55,621 bases of DNA, taken from positions 1-55,621 of IMG/VR virus record IMGVR_UViG_3300042923_000252; one strand, given 5' to 3'. Origin of the DNA: a virus. This document shows, in pieces, positions 6,228 to 13,277 of this stretch; positions within the stretch are counted from its first letter, which is position 1, and the number at the start of each line of letters is the position of its first letter. The notes beneath the pieces are model-generated. The model searched no databases. It had not been told where the DNA came from and saw only the letters and a program-made list of their open reading frames with translations. The position numbers were made by a program, and so were the translations under genes.

Positions 6228-6480
6228 AACCCAGCTCCTCCAGGATCTTCAGTACGTCCTCACCGAATGCCACATAGCTTGGTGCTCCGTCAGCCGCCTC
6301 CGCAATTCGGGTAATAGCCCGGTCTGACTCCTTGTACTTCAAAGCAATGCGGGCAGCAGCCAAGGCACGTTCCTTAGCCTTCTTGTTCTCTGCCAGGAGA
6401 GACCTGCTCTTCTTACGCTCCTCCTGATACCTCTCGTACCAGTGATTCGCTCGACGTTCGGCATCAGCTAGGTAGTTCAC
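6214..6480 (-). CDS. Helical hypothetical protein
   Basis: An 88-residue, mostly helical, Arg/Lys/Glu-rich protein (ADAERRANHWYERYQEERKK). GTG at 6480 chosen because it overlaps the TGA of the upstream gene (GTGA); an ATG further upstream would overlap by 58 bases. Possibly a third, diverged member of the neighbouring coiled-coil group. Confidence 0.65.
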   Translation of the reverse strand: MNYLADAERRANHWYERYQEERKKSRSLLAENKKAKERALAAARIALKYKESDRAITRIAEAADGAPSYVAFGEDVLKILEELGYEIT

Positions 6481-6920
6481 TCGATCACCTTCACGGGGAT
6501 ACCAACCTTCTTGCACTCGTTGACGCAGTTCCAAGTCCCGTAGGAATTACCGAGAGGGAAGGCCAGGCAGAGATCTGCGCCGGCCTGAGCCATCTTCCTG
6601 TTGCGCCGGGGACCTGCCGAAGGACAGTAATCCGGCAGAAGACCCGGGTGAACGGTGTCACCCGCTTTCTTCATCCGCCGATGTCCAGGAGGACAGGACA
6701 GCGAGCAGTTATCCCAGTCCGCGGGATGCGGGACCTCGTACGTGCCCCACTCACCATTCGTCCTAACCCATATTGACGCCAGTTGATCGGCCCCAGTGGG
6801 ACAGTCCCCATGCCGGACAACGAAGTTCCCGTCCTGAGATGCCCAGAGGCTTTCCAGGGCCTCAAACACCTTCTGATCGTCCGTGTAGTCCCGGCTACCG
6901 GTCACAATGACTGTGAACAT
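6477..6920 (-). CDS. DUF2493 / SLOG-fold nucleotide-binding protein
   Basis: A 147-residue Rossmann-like protein. VIVTGSRDY at residues 4-12, then HGDCPTGADQLASIW, a PADW, AGPRRNRKM and a final ADLCLAFPLG strand match DUF2493 (YspA-like, SLOG superfamily), thought to bind nucleotides or nucleotide-derived ligands. Extra cysteines and histidines in the middle (CSLSCPPGHRR) form an insertion. Next to dCMP deaminase, so it may act in nucleotide sensing or processing. Confidence 0.85.
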   Translation of the reverse strand: MFTVIVTGSRDYTDDQKVFEALESLWASQDGNFVVRHGDCPTGADQLASIWVRTNGEWGTYEVPHPADWDNCSLSCPPGHRRMKKAGDTVHPGLLPDYCPSAGPRRNRKMAQAGADLCLAFPLGNSYGTWNCVNECKKVGIPVKVIE

Positions 6921-7327
6921 CAGAGAATCACCTTGTGTACTCCGAGGGCATCAGCCCAGACGACCTTCACCACACCAGAGGCTCGAATCAACTTTGAGCA
7001 GTCCTTACAGGGCTTTCGGGTCACGTAGAGCGTCGAGCCCTGGCAGTCCTCCCAAGACGCATAGAGGAGCGCGTTGGCCTCGGCATGGACTTCAATACAG
7101 GACTCATAGCCTGACCCGGACGGTTGGTCAGAAAGGCATCGCTCGCATTCTCCAGCGCTGCAAGACGGGCCTCCCGGAGCCGATCCGTTGTAGCCGGTGG
7201 ACCGGATACGCCGATCAGGTCCCACGAGAACGGCACCAACTTGGCACCGGATGCAGTCACCTCGAAGTGAAACTGAGGATGCGATCCCAAGAAAGTAGGT
7301 CGTCCAGTCCGGTCGTACATTGGTCAC
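6920..7327 (-). CDS. dCMP/cytidine deaminase-like enzyme
   Basis: A 135-residue zinc deaminase. HAEANAL (His81, Glu83) and PCKDC (Cys107, Cys110) are the zinc ligands and catalytic Glu of the dCMP/cytidine deaminase fold; CIRCQVGAVLV and GYNGSAPG are typical of dCMP deaminases. It would make dUMP, the substrate of the ThyX encoded 3.5 kb upstream. Start is GTG in a GTGA overlap. Extra cysteines (CSAGECERC) may bind a second zinc, as in phage T4-type dCMP deaminases. Confidence 0.93.
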   Translation of the reverse strand: MTNVRPDWTTYFLGIASSVSLRGDCIRCQVGAVLVGPDRRIRSTGYNGSAPGGPSCSAGECERCLSDQPSGSGYESCIEVHAEANALLYASWEDCQGSTLYVTRKPCKDCSKLIRASGVVKVVWADALGVHKVIL

Positions 7328-7548
7328 TCGCCCTCCCCGGAGTCGAACACCGTCTCTTCCTTGACCACACGGATTCGGTAACGACCCCCGTGATTCTGAA
7401 CATCCCGGACGCCTACATGATGAGCCTTCTGCTTCATTCCACCCTCCCCCTCCCTCCTTCGAAGAAGACGGGCCTTCTCGTGCCAGAAGGACTCATTGCC
7501 GAGGTCCACGAACTGCTCGACAAGCCAAAACTCGTAGTCGTCACTCAC
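7324..7548 (-). CDS. Hypothetical protein
   Basis: A 74-residue protein not recognised. GTG at 7548 chosen because AGGAGG stands six bases before it; an ATG two codons upstream touches that site directly. WLVEQFVDLGNESFWHEKA resembles the coiled-coil region of nearby small proteins. It overlaps the previous gene by 8 bases. Confidence 0.6.
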   Translation of the reverse strand: MSDDYEFWLVEQFVDLGNESFWHEKARLLRRREGEGGMKQKAHHVGVRDVQNHGGRYRIRVVKEETVFDSGEGE

Positions 7549-7693
7549 TGACATCCTCCTGAAGGATCTGGTAGACAGCCTCGGCAAACTCCTCATTGGT
7601 AGGCGCATCGCAGTACGCCTTACCAATACGGTCGATCTGGGACTGAAGACGCTCAGCCTTGGCCTTGTAGAACTCCTTCATTGCCTCGCTCAT
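7541..7693 (-). CDS. 50-residue helical protein
   Basis: A small gene reading SEAMKEFYKAKAERLQSQID and ending FAEAVYQILQEDVSE. ATG at 7693 overlaps the upstream TGA (ATGA), and its own 3' end carries the ribosome binding site of the next gene. Composition is helical and acidic; function unknown. Confidence 0.65.
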   Translation of the reverse strand: MSEAMKEFYKAKAERLQSQIDRIGKAYCDAPTNEEFAEAVYQILQEDVSE

Positions 7694-7941
7694 CCCTCAC
7701 CACCCACCATGTAGATGGCAGAGGGGGAGGTCTCGAACTGGAAGTAGGAAAGGGCCATCTGGCCGGCAGCATCCCGAGGAAGGCCAGCCTCCCGACCTGC
7801 CTTGTAGATCTCCGCACTGTGCCTCGCGATGATCTGAGCGAGGTGAGCACGATTAGCCATCTCGTCAAGAAGCTTCTCGTACTGCATGCCCTCAGTCAGG
7901 GCCTCGAACTGCTCGTTGTAGTTGTCCTCGTTCGCGTCCAT
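7690..7941 (-). CDS. Hypothetical helical protein
   Basis: An 83-residue protein, mainly helical (NEQFEALTEGMQYEKLLDEM, then AHLAQIIARHSAEIY). Start chosen for the ATGA overlap with the upstream gene. Not recognised. Confidence 0.7.
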   Translation of the reverse strand: MDANEDNYNEQFEALTEGMQYEKLLDEMANRAHLAQIIARHSAEIYKAGREAGLPRDAAGQMALSYFQFETSPSAIYMVGGEG

Positions 7942-8180
7942 CAGTTCTCCTCTCGCCAGTCGAGACCCATCAGGAAAAGCCAGTTCTGCATGCCCTGCCA
8001 CACCTCACCATGAGGGTGGTCCCAGTCAAAGCAGTTGGCGTGGCAGAAGTCCCCTCCACCGAATACAGCGTCCCGGAGCTGTCCAGGACTGGAATAGGGG
8101 AGCCCATCCATGAGACGGGCGTACTCCCTTTCCATGTCCTCCTCAGTCAGCGTGATGACCACCGACTCTTCGTCGTCCAT
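7941..8180 (-). CDS. Hypothetical protein downstream of DNA polymerase
   Basis: A 79-residue protein with an acidic N-terminus and a Trp/His-rich second half (CHANCFDWDHPHGEVW). Overlaps the polymerase stop codon (ATGG/TGATGG), so it is cotranslated with it. Not recognised. Confidence 0.7.
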   Translation of the reverse strand: MDDEESVVITLTEEDMEREYARLMDGLPYSSPGQLRDAVFGGGDFCHANCFDWDHPHGEVWQGMQNWLFLMGLDWREEN

Positions 8181-10192
8181 CAGTGCTTAGACCCCTCTCG
8201 GTCAATTACCGATCCCCAGGACCGGTCTCCGATCTCACCATCAGCAGGGATCAGAAGTCCCTTGTAGACGAACTGCATGATCTGCGCTGCCTTCTTGGTC
8301 AGCTCCTCTGCACGTTCCTTGGGGAAGCTGAACACGATCTCGTCATGCACAATGAGACGCATCCAAGGAGTGAATCCAGCCTTGTCGAGTTCGATCACGG
8401 CACGAACCGTAATGTCCCGGCAGGTCGACTGAATCCGGTAGTTCATGCCGGCGTAAGGACGGCTCTCATCCGTGAGGATGCGTCGGCCAGTAGCCGTGTA
8501 GATGAAGCCGTTCTTCTTAGCCTCGTTGGTGCACTTGTCCGAGAGCTTCCGAGTAGCCGGGTAGGTCTCCCAGAACGCCTTCACGGCCTTCTTGGCGTCC
8601 TCTTCGGCGATGTCCCACTGAGTGGAGACTGCGTTCCAACCGCCACCGAAGCAGACGGTGTAGTTGGTGCCCTTACCTGCCTTGCGTTTGGGGTGCTTGG
8701 ACTCCTTGTCCTTCGGGTCCCAACCCATGGGGCCGAAGGCGCCTGCCGCGGTGATGTTGTGGAGGTCTTCGCCCTCGTTGTACGCCTGGAGCATCCTTCT
8801 ATCACCGCTGTCCGCGGCAAGGAACATCAGCTCCATGGACGCGTAGTCCACCGTTGCCGAGACGTGCCCTTCCTCAGCCAGGAAGGAGTGCCGGACGTAT
8901 CCGGTGCCGGCAGGAAGGGTCTGGGCTGCGATGGCACCTGTCACGGTCATGCGTGCTGATCGTGCCTGGCAACTGTTGATGCTCACGTGCACCCGTCCCT
9001 CTCGGGACAGGTTCTTGAGGATGTTCTCGAACCAGGTGGAGCGCTTCTTCTCAGCGGACTTGGCCTTGAGAATGGCCTCAGTCAGCGGGTGGTCGATGGA
9101 CTTCAGAACCGACTCATCCGTAGAGAGCTGCCCCTTGGGGTGAGCCTCTGTCGGCTTCGTCCTCTTGGTGAGCTTGAAGCCGAGATCCGTCAGAGCCGTG
9201 ATGATCTGCTCAGACGAGCCGATGAGGTCGACGCCCCACTCAGCGGCAACAGCGCGCCACTTGGCCTCTTCCTCCTTCAGCTCCTCAATCCGCATCTTGA
9301 CGTACGGGACGTCCACCAGGTAACCAGTCCGCTCCATCTGGTAGGTGACCCAGTGAAGACGGTGCTCCCAGCCGATCAGGCCGTAAGCCAGGGACTTCCT
9401 CGGGATCAGAGGGAACAGGATCTTGGTCAGCCGATAGGCGAAGATCGGGTCCATGCCGGCGTAGAGGTTGTACCCCTCGTGGAAGAGAGGGACCTTCCCC
9501 CACACCGTGTCCTTGGTGACCTTGCCGTAGATACCCTCCTTGAACTCCCGGATGTACGAGTAGCCCAGGGACTTCAGAAGCTCCTTGGTGATGTCAGGGT
9601 TCTCAGAGAACCGGAACTCCAGGGTCTCCCCGGCCTTGTTCCGGGCCTTGAAGCCAACGACCTCCTTCTGAGAGTTGAGATCCTTGGCTATCTCGTTCAT
9701 GGACCCCTTGATTCGGGCTCCCAGACCCGAGTCCACATAGTGCTTGACCAGCTCTTCGAGCTTGAGCCCGATCCCGCCTTCCTTGGTGGCCCTACCGTCC
9801 ACCAGGTGAGCGAGGATCTTGGTGTCCCACGTCTTCTTGATCAGAGGGAAGGGGTCCACTCCGAAGCAGGACTCAATGACGTGGAAGTCGAACCCGCGGT
9901 TCTGTGCTGCAAGCCTCTTGACCTTGCCCAGGGCCCACTTCATGGCCTGGACGAAAACCTCCCCCAGCTCTACCGGGAGAATGAATGCCGTGTCCCAGTT
10001 ACCAAACTGAGCCAGCCGGCACCCGTAGTTGCCGGGAGCATCCCACCAGTTGAACCCTCCCGTTGTCTCCGTGTCGAAACCAAGGAAGTCCTCGTTCTCG
10101 TTCACGAACTGGTAGAAGTGGGGGAGGTCTTCCGGGGTCTCAACCACGTAAATAGTGATCGGACCCTTAACGTCTGCTGTGATCGTCTTCAA
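8180..10192 (-). CDS. Family A DNA polymerase
   Basis: A 670-residue replicative polymerase with proofreading, no 5'-3' exonuclease domain. Exonuclease domain about 15-260: FDTETTG (Asp40, Glu42), NRGFDFHV, and MDPIFAYRL. Polymerase domain about 300-660: motif A VDYASMELMFLA, motif B R-x3-K-x3-NY in KRKAGKGTNYTVCFGG, motif C VHDEIVFSFP. Motif A is unusual: the canonical SQIELR reads ASMELMF, so the Arg is replaced by Phe. The motif B position that controls nucleotide discrimination is Tyr. It surely copies the phage genome with the primase and helicase of this operon. Confidence 0.95.
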   Translation of the reverse strand: MKTITADVKGPITIYVVETPEDLPHFYQFVNENEDFLGFDTETTGGFNWWDAPGNYGCRLAQFGNWDTAFILPVELGEVFVQAMKWALGKVKRLAAQNRGFDFHVIESCFGVDPFPLIKKTWDTKILAHLVDGRATKEGGIGLKLEELVKHYVDSGLGARIKGSMNEIAKDLNSQKEVVGFKARNKAGETLEFRFSENPDITKELLKSLGYSYIREFKEGIYGKVTKDTVWGKVPLFHEGYNLYAGMDPIFAYRLTKILFPLIPRKSLAYGLIGWEHRLHWVTYQMERTGYLVDVPYVKMRIEELKEEEAKWRAVAAEWGVDLIGSSEQIITALTDLGFKLTKRTKPTEAHPKGQLSTDESVLKSIDHPLTEAILKAKSAEKKRSTWFENILKNLSREGRVHVSINSCQARSARMTVTGAIAAQTLPAGTGYVRHSFLAEEGHVSATVDYASMELMFLAADSGDRRMLQAYNEGEDLHNITAAGAFGPMGWDPKDKESKHPKRKAGKGTNYTVCFGGGWNAVSTQWDIAEEDAKKAVKAFWETYPATRKLSDKCTNEAKKNGFIYTATGRRILTDESRPYAGMNYRIQSTCRDITVRAVIELDKAGFTPWMRLIVHDEIVFSFPKERAEELTKKAAQIMQFVYKGLLIPADGEIGDRSWGSVIDREGSKH

Positions 10193-10215
10193 GAAGACCT
10201 CCCCTGTTGAGTTGG

Positions 10216-10404
10216 TTACGCCTTAGACGCGGTTCCAATGACGACTTCAGACACTCGAACTACCCGCCACTGCCCAGGCCCCTGCGTAAAGGAACGACGA
10301 TGCATCTCGTCAAACGCTTCTTGCTCCCGGCTGTATGGCCCCCGGGTAGTCCACACGCCTCCCTGAAGACGTTCCCGAAGCTCGTACTCCTCGGAGTAAT
10401 TCAC
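10216..10404 (-). CDS. Hypothetical protein
   Basis: A 62-residue protein: YELRERLQGGVWTTRGPY, then EAFDEMHR and QWRVVRVSEVV. The pattern resembles small phage proteins in which a basic strand follows one helix. GTG start in a GTGA overlap with the membrane-protein gene. Confidence 0.65.
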   Translation of the reverse strand: MNYSEEYELRERLQGGVWTTRGPYSREQEAFDEMHRRSFTQGPGQWRVVRVSEVVIGTASKA

Positions 10405-10568
10405 TTGTCCTCCATGATGCAGCGACCAGGAATGTCCTTAGCCGGCGCCCAATTCCACATCCAACACGGACCACTGACACGGGACCAGATGCCGAAGCTC
10501 AGGATGCCAACCAGCACCAGAACCATGAGAGCCGAGACAAGCAGCTCGTCATTGCGGTTACGCCTCAT
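10401..10568 (-). CDS. Small membrane protein
   Basis: A 55-residue protein with one predicted membrane helix, ELLVSALMVLVLVGILSFGI, after a basic RRNRND N-terminus (inside). The C-terminal part has two cysteines (CWMW and GRCI). ATG at 10568 chosen because the upstream gene ends nearby. Function unknown. Confidence 0.65.
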   Translation of the reverse strand: MRRNRNDELLVSALMVLVLVGILSFGIWSRVSGPCWMWNWAPAKDIPGRCIMEDK

Positions 10569-10737
10569 AGCGCTCCCACCCCTTCCCCTCGTCACTCATG
10601 CCGAAGTACCAGTGGTCAGCAGCGAAGTCATCCCCGTCAACCCAGTTGACTGTCAGAATGTCCCCTTCATCTACACGGGCGAAGTCCCAACCATCAACCA
10701 GAATCCGGATCTTGTCTCCGGGCTTCAGCTCACTCAC
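10558..10737 (-). CDS. Small SH3-like hypothetical protein
   Basis: A 59-residue acidic protein starting at GTG in a GTGA overlap with thy[35 protein letters not shown] and HWYFG suggest a small SH3-like beta barrel, similar in style to the proteins at 18574 and 17954. Confidence 0.65.
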   Translation of the reverse strand: MSELKPGDKIRILVDGWDFARVDEGDILTVNWVDGDDFAADHWYFGMSDEGKGWERYEA

Positions 10738-11447
10738 TTCTCACTCCCGTAAGGCTCGTCAGGGATGTCCTGGAAGGACGCAGGGGCGATTTCTCGAAGG
10801 TGCTCAAGGACCAGGCCGGCGAACTGCTGAATCTCGGCATCCGCGGCAACGTGGTGGCGCTTCCCGAGGACGTCACGCCATGCCCGGAGGTTTCCGGTAA
10901 CCACCATGTCCACCGGAGCGGCATTCGGGAGAACCGCCCTGGCAGCCTCACGAGCCTGCTTACGACTCTTTCCGAGGTCATCCATGAGGTACTTCACAAG
11001 GTTTTCGTAGAAGACCGTCTGAAGTCGGTACTCAGTGCGGATGTCCTCAGCAGCCGGTGTGTCCACCAGAGCCGGCGGAATCACAGGCTCGGTCTTCGAG
11101 TAGTCCACGTACCGCTGAGACACCACGGAGAAAGAGAGGTGCCGGTGTCGAGTCAGCTCAGCGAGAAGAGCACGAGAGACACCGCGGACGAGGAACGACA
11201 CCGAGGAGTGCTCCAGGACGCTGAAGTGCCCCTGATCCAGGATGTTCTTGAGGTAGTCCTCATTCCGAGCCGTGTTGGGGTTCGGACGGTTGAAAGACTT
11301 GTAGCAGAGTCGGCCGGCCGCTTCACCAAGAGCGTCTGCATCCTCTACATAGTCAGGATCGTTCTCGTCGCCGAAAGGCTCATAGCCGTATTCAGTCCGA
11401 AAGGAATGACCTGTCATGATCGTGCGACCAACAACGTCAACGTTCAC
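10734..11447 (-). CDS. thyX: Flavin-dependent thymidylate synthase ThyX
   Basis: A 237-residue ThyX, converting dUMP to dTMP with FAD and methylene-tetrahydrofolate. The signature R-H-R-x2-S-x4-S-x-R-Y is complete (Arg100, His101, Arg102, Ser105, Ser110, Arg112). GHFSVLEH and a C-terminal [14 protein letters not shown] segment are also typical. With dCMP deaminase and RNR it forms a dTTP supply route. GTG start in a GTGA overlap. Confidence 0.97.
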   Translation of the reverse strand: MNVDVVGRTIMTGHSFRTEYGYEPFGDENDPDYVEDADALGEAAGRLCYKSFNRPNPNTARNEDYLKNILDQGHFSVLEHSSVSFLVRGVSRALLAELTRHRHLSFSVVSQRYVDYSKTEPVIPPALVDTPAAEDIRTEYRLQTVFYENLVKYLMDDLGKSRKQAREAARAVLPNAAPVDMVVTGNLRAWRDVLGKRHHVAADAEIQQFAGLVLEHLREIAPASFQDIPDEPYGSEK

Positions 11448-11617
11448 CAGTACAGCTCCGCAAGTCGGTTTTCGTATGTCTGAAGGAGGAACTCCGCTGT
11501 CTCATTGGTAAGCATCGGAGTTGTAAGCATTTCAACGAGTACAGAGCGCTTGAGATCCTCAAGGCTCATATGCTCAATATCCCTGCGGATTTCGGGAGTT
11601 AGCTCCATCCGGGACAC
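11444..11617 (-). CDS. Hypothetical protein
   Basis: A 57-residue helical protein ([18 protein letters not shown], then [17 protein letters not shown]). GTG at 11617 chosen because AGGAG stands five bases upstream; ATG three codons later is an alternative. Not recognised. Confidence 0.65.
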   Translation of the reverse strand: MSRMELTPEIRRDIEHMSLEDLKRSVLVEMLTTPMLTNETAEFLLQTYENRLAELYW

Positions 11618-11625
11618 GACAGCTC

Positions 11626-12192
11626 CTAATACCAGTTGTTTCGCTGAGAGTGGTTCCAGGCCCCGCAGACTCCGCCATAGCGGGAGTCGACGTACGACTT
11701 CATCCAACGAAGCTGAGTAGCGGGGTTAGTGCGCCAATCGGCGCCGGCAGACGCCATCTTGGAGCCGGGAAGAGCCTGAGGAAGTCCATAGGCCCCAGAT
11801 GAAGGGTTGGTGGCGTTCACCCGCCACCCGGATTCCTTGTTGATCAGTGCATCAGCACAGGAGAACTGAGAGCCGAAGATGGTTCGAGCAATGTCCCGAG
11901 CACTTCCCCGAGGGACTGTCGTTCGTGGAGGAGCCTTCCGCTCATTGGAGCGGGAGACTTCCTTGGGGGCCTTAGGACGAACAGTCTTGGTCTCAACGAC
12001 CTTCTTCGTGACTGTTGGGCCCGGAACAGGCACCTTCACCGGGAAGCGGTCTGTCTGCGTCACCGTGGGGCCAGGAACGGGAACCGACCTGATCTCAGGG
12101 CCGTTCATCTCCAGCACCCCGTGGGCAACCACGCTACTGGCGAGAGCAACGCCCACACCCGCTACGAGGATCTTTGCTGCCTTCTCATTCAT
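11626..12192 (-). CDS. Secreted transglycosylase-like protein
   Basis: A 188-residue exported protein. The N-terminus has Lys residues then a hydrophobic stretch (ILVAGVGVALASSVVAHGVL), a signal peptide or anchor. Residues about 37-65 hold two copies of VPVPGPTVT, a linker rich in Pro and Thr. The C-terminal domain (about 98-188) contains NKESGW, NPSSGAYGLPQALPGSKM and YVDSRYGGVCGAWNH, as in lytic transglycosylase (SLT) domains; the Glu in NKESGW is the likely catalytic acid. It sits among early genes, not in the lysis cassette, so it may remodel the wall or affect superinfection. Motif and hairpin precede it. Confidence 0.85.
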   Translation of the reverse strand: MNEKAAKILVAGVGVALASSVVAHGVLEMNGPEIRSVPVPGPTVTQTDRFPVKVPVPGPTVTKKVVETKTVRPKAPKEVSRSNERKAPPRTTVPRGSARDIARTIFGSQFSCADALINKESGWRVNATNPSSGAYGLPQALPGSKMASAGADWRTNPATQLRWMKSYVDSRYGGVCGAWNHSQRNNWY

Positions 12193-12215
12193 AGAACTCC
12201 AGTGCCGAAGGGCAA

Positions 12216-12241
12216 GGGGGCCGGCCGGATTACCGGCCCCC
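12216..12241 (-). terminator. Hairpin in motif-hairpin module
   Basis: GGGGGCCGG and CCGGCCCCC form a 9-bp stem just after the 13-bp motif at 12254-12266 and before the ribosome binding site of the transglycosylase gene. On the minus strand it is followed by TTGCCCTT. Confidence 0.6.
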
Positions 12242-12253
12242 GAGAGACTAAGA

Positions 12254-12266
12254 GTCTCGAATCAAC
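12254..12266 (-). promoter_or_regulatory. 13-bp motif (stoperator-like) copy 1
   Basis: Exact GTTGATTCGAGAC on the minus strand, pointing with transcription, between the stop of the gene at 12288 and a hairpin. Confidence 0.75.
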
Positions 12267-12287
12267 TTAGGAAGCAAAAAAAGAGGC

Positions 12288-12854
12288 TTACTTCAGCTCG
12301 TACTTGCCAGACTTCTTGTTCTTGAAGGCAGGCGGGCACTGAGCACTCTTCTCGCGCTCCTGGCAGAACATCGCCTCCCAGTTGTCCTTCGCGAAGTGCT
12401 TGCGAGGACCGTGAGCACAGGTCGTCACCCCGAGGTCCGAACCGGCAGCCGGCGCAGCCTGGTTGTACTGGACCTGACCGTTCTGGAAGGACGGTTTGGC
12501 CTGAGCAGCCGGCGCGGCCTGAGTCTTCGGACCACCCTTGTACTGACCTCGGGTGTACTCCGCGGCCTGGGAGAAGAACTCGATGAGGCCCTTGTTCTTC
12601 ATGGCCAGGAGGAGATCCTGAGCGTTCTGCGCAGTCTCCTCGGCAGAGGCACCGTAGACGGTCGGGGTCAGCCACTCAGCGTCATAGCCGGCAGCAGCCT
12701 TCAGGGTCATGCCGATCTTGAAGGGGTTCGGGGCAGAAGCAACAACAGGCGGGTTGGTCACAGGCACCTCCGGTGCGGACGGCTGGGGCTCAGGCTGAGC
12801 AACTTCCCAGGGGCTCTTCTGCCCCCAGGGGTCGGTGGGGTCAAAGTCAGTCAC
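12288..12854 (-). CDS. Putative DNA-binding protein with zinc-ribbon C-terminus
   Basis: A 188-residue protein. The Pro-rich N-terminus (about 1-40) is followed by FKIGMTLKAAAGYDAEWLTP and a helical TAQNAQDLLLAMKNKGL. A linker of Ala, Pro and Gln leads to a C-terminal metal site (CAHG, FCQEREKSAQC). This domain order is common in replication regions of actinophages, sometimes annotated as a single-strand binding protein; I could not confirm that. GTG start preceded by AGGAGG and a promoter-like element at 12872-12900. Confidence 0.7.
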   Translation of the reverse strand: MTDFDPTDPWGQKSPWEVAQPEPQPSAPEVPVTNPPVVASAPNPFKIGMTLKAAAGYDAEWLTPTVYGASAEETAQNAQDLLLAMKNKGLIEFFSQAAEYTRGQYKGGPKTQAAPAAQAKPSFQNGQVQYNQAAPAAGSDLGVTTCAHGPRKHFAKDNWEAMFCQEREKSAQCPPAFKNKKSGKYELK

Positions 12855-12871
12855 GCTTACCTCCTACTTCC

Positions 12872-12901
12872 AGTGTGGCAGGGTTGCGGTCTCGAATCAA
12901 C
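12872..12901 (-). promoter_or_regulatory. Promoter overlapping 13-bp motif copy 2
   Basis: The exact motif GTTGATTCGAGAC (12889-12901) supplies TTGATT as -35. Seventeen bases later stands CACACT as -10 (12872-12877). The gene at 12854 starts about 18 bases further, with AGGAGG between. A repressor on the motif would cover the -35. Confidence 0.6.
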
Positions 12902-12908
12902 TACAGAG

Positions 12909-13277
12909 TCAGTGCTGTGGGTCACAATGCTTGCTGTACTTGCCGTGCTTGTAGTTGTAGTGGGCCGTCCCACTCGGAGCCCAGTGCCGGCCCTTGGCGT
13001 CACGGTCCGCTGTGTTCTCAGTGGGAGTACCAAGGAAGAGGTGGTCCGGGTTACAGCACTGTGGGACGTCGCAGGTGTGGCACACCTGAAGACCCTTGGG
13101 AACAGGACCACGCCACAGCATGTACGCCGCGACGTGAGTCCCTATGCCGACTCGAACGTTGCCACCAGGCTTGATGCGGCCATACTTCTTACCGGCCCTG
13201 GTGTCTATCCAGCACTCACCTGACTTGTCCAGTCGAGCAACAAGTCGCTCCTCCAACGGAGCCGCTACGTACGGCAT
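12909..13277 (-). CDS. HNH homing-type endonuclease
   Basis: A 122-residue HNH nuclease. CWI, then a CHTCDVPQCCNPDHLFLGT core and ENTADRDAKGR match the HNH_3 family of phage free-standing nucleases. Start at 13277 overlaps the RNR stop (ATGA), so it is tightly joined to the RNR gene. Such nucleases are often mobile and sit beside conserved genes. Confidence 0.9.
   Translation of the reverse strand: MPYVAAPLEERLVARLDKSGECWIDTRAGKKYGRIKPGGNVRVGIGTHVAAYMLWRGPVPKGLQVCHTCDVPQCCNPDHLFLGTPTENTADRDAKGRHWAPSGTAHYNYKHGKYSKHCDPQH

Noticed and set aside
8183-10210. Long rightward frames opposite the DNA polymerase gene (such as 8987-10210)
   Set aside because: They are mirror images of a strongly coding GC-rich gene, with Leu/Arg/Val-rich sequence and no ribosome binding sites. 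The same holds for long antisense frames opposite RNR, terminase, portal, capsid and spike genes.
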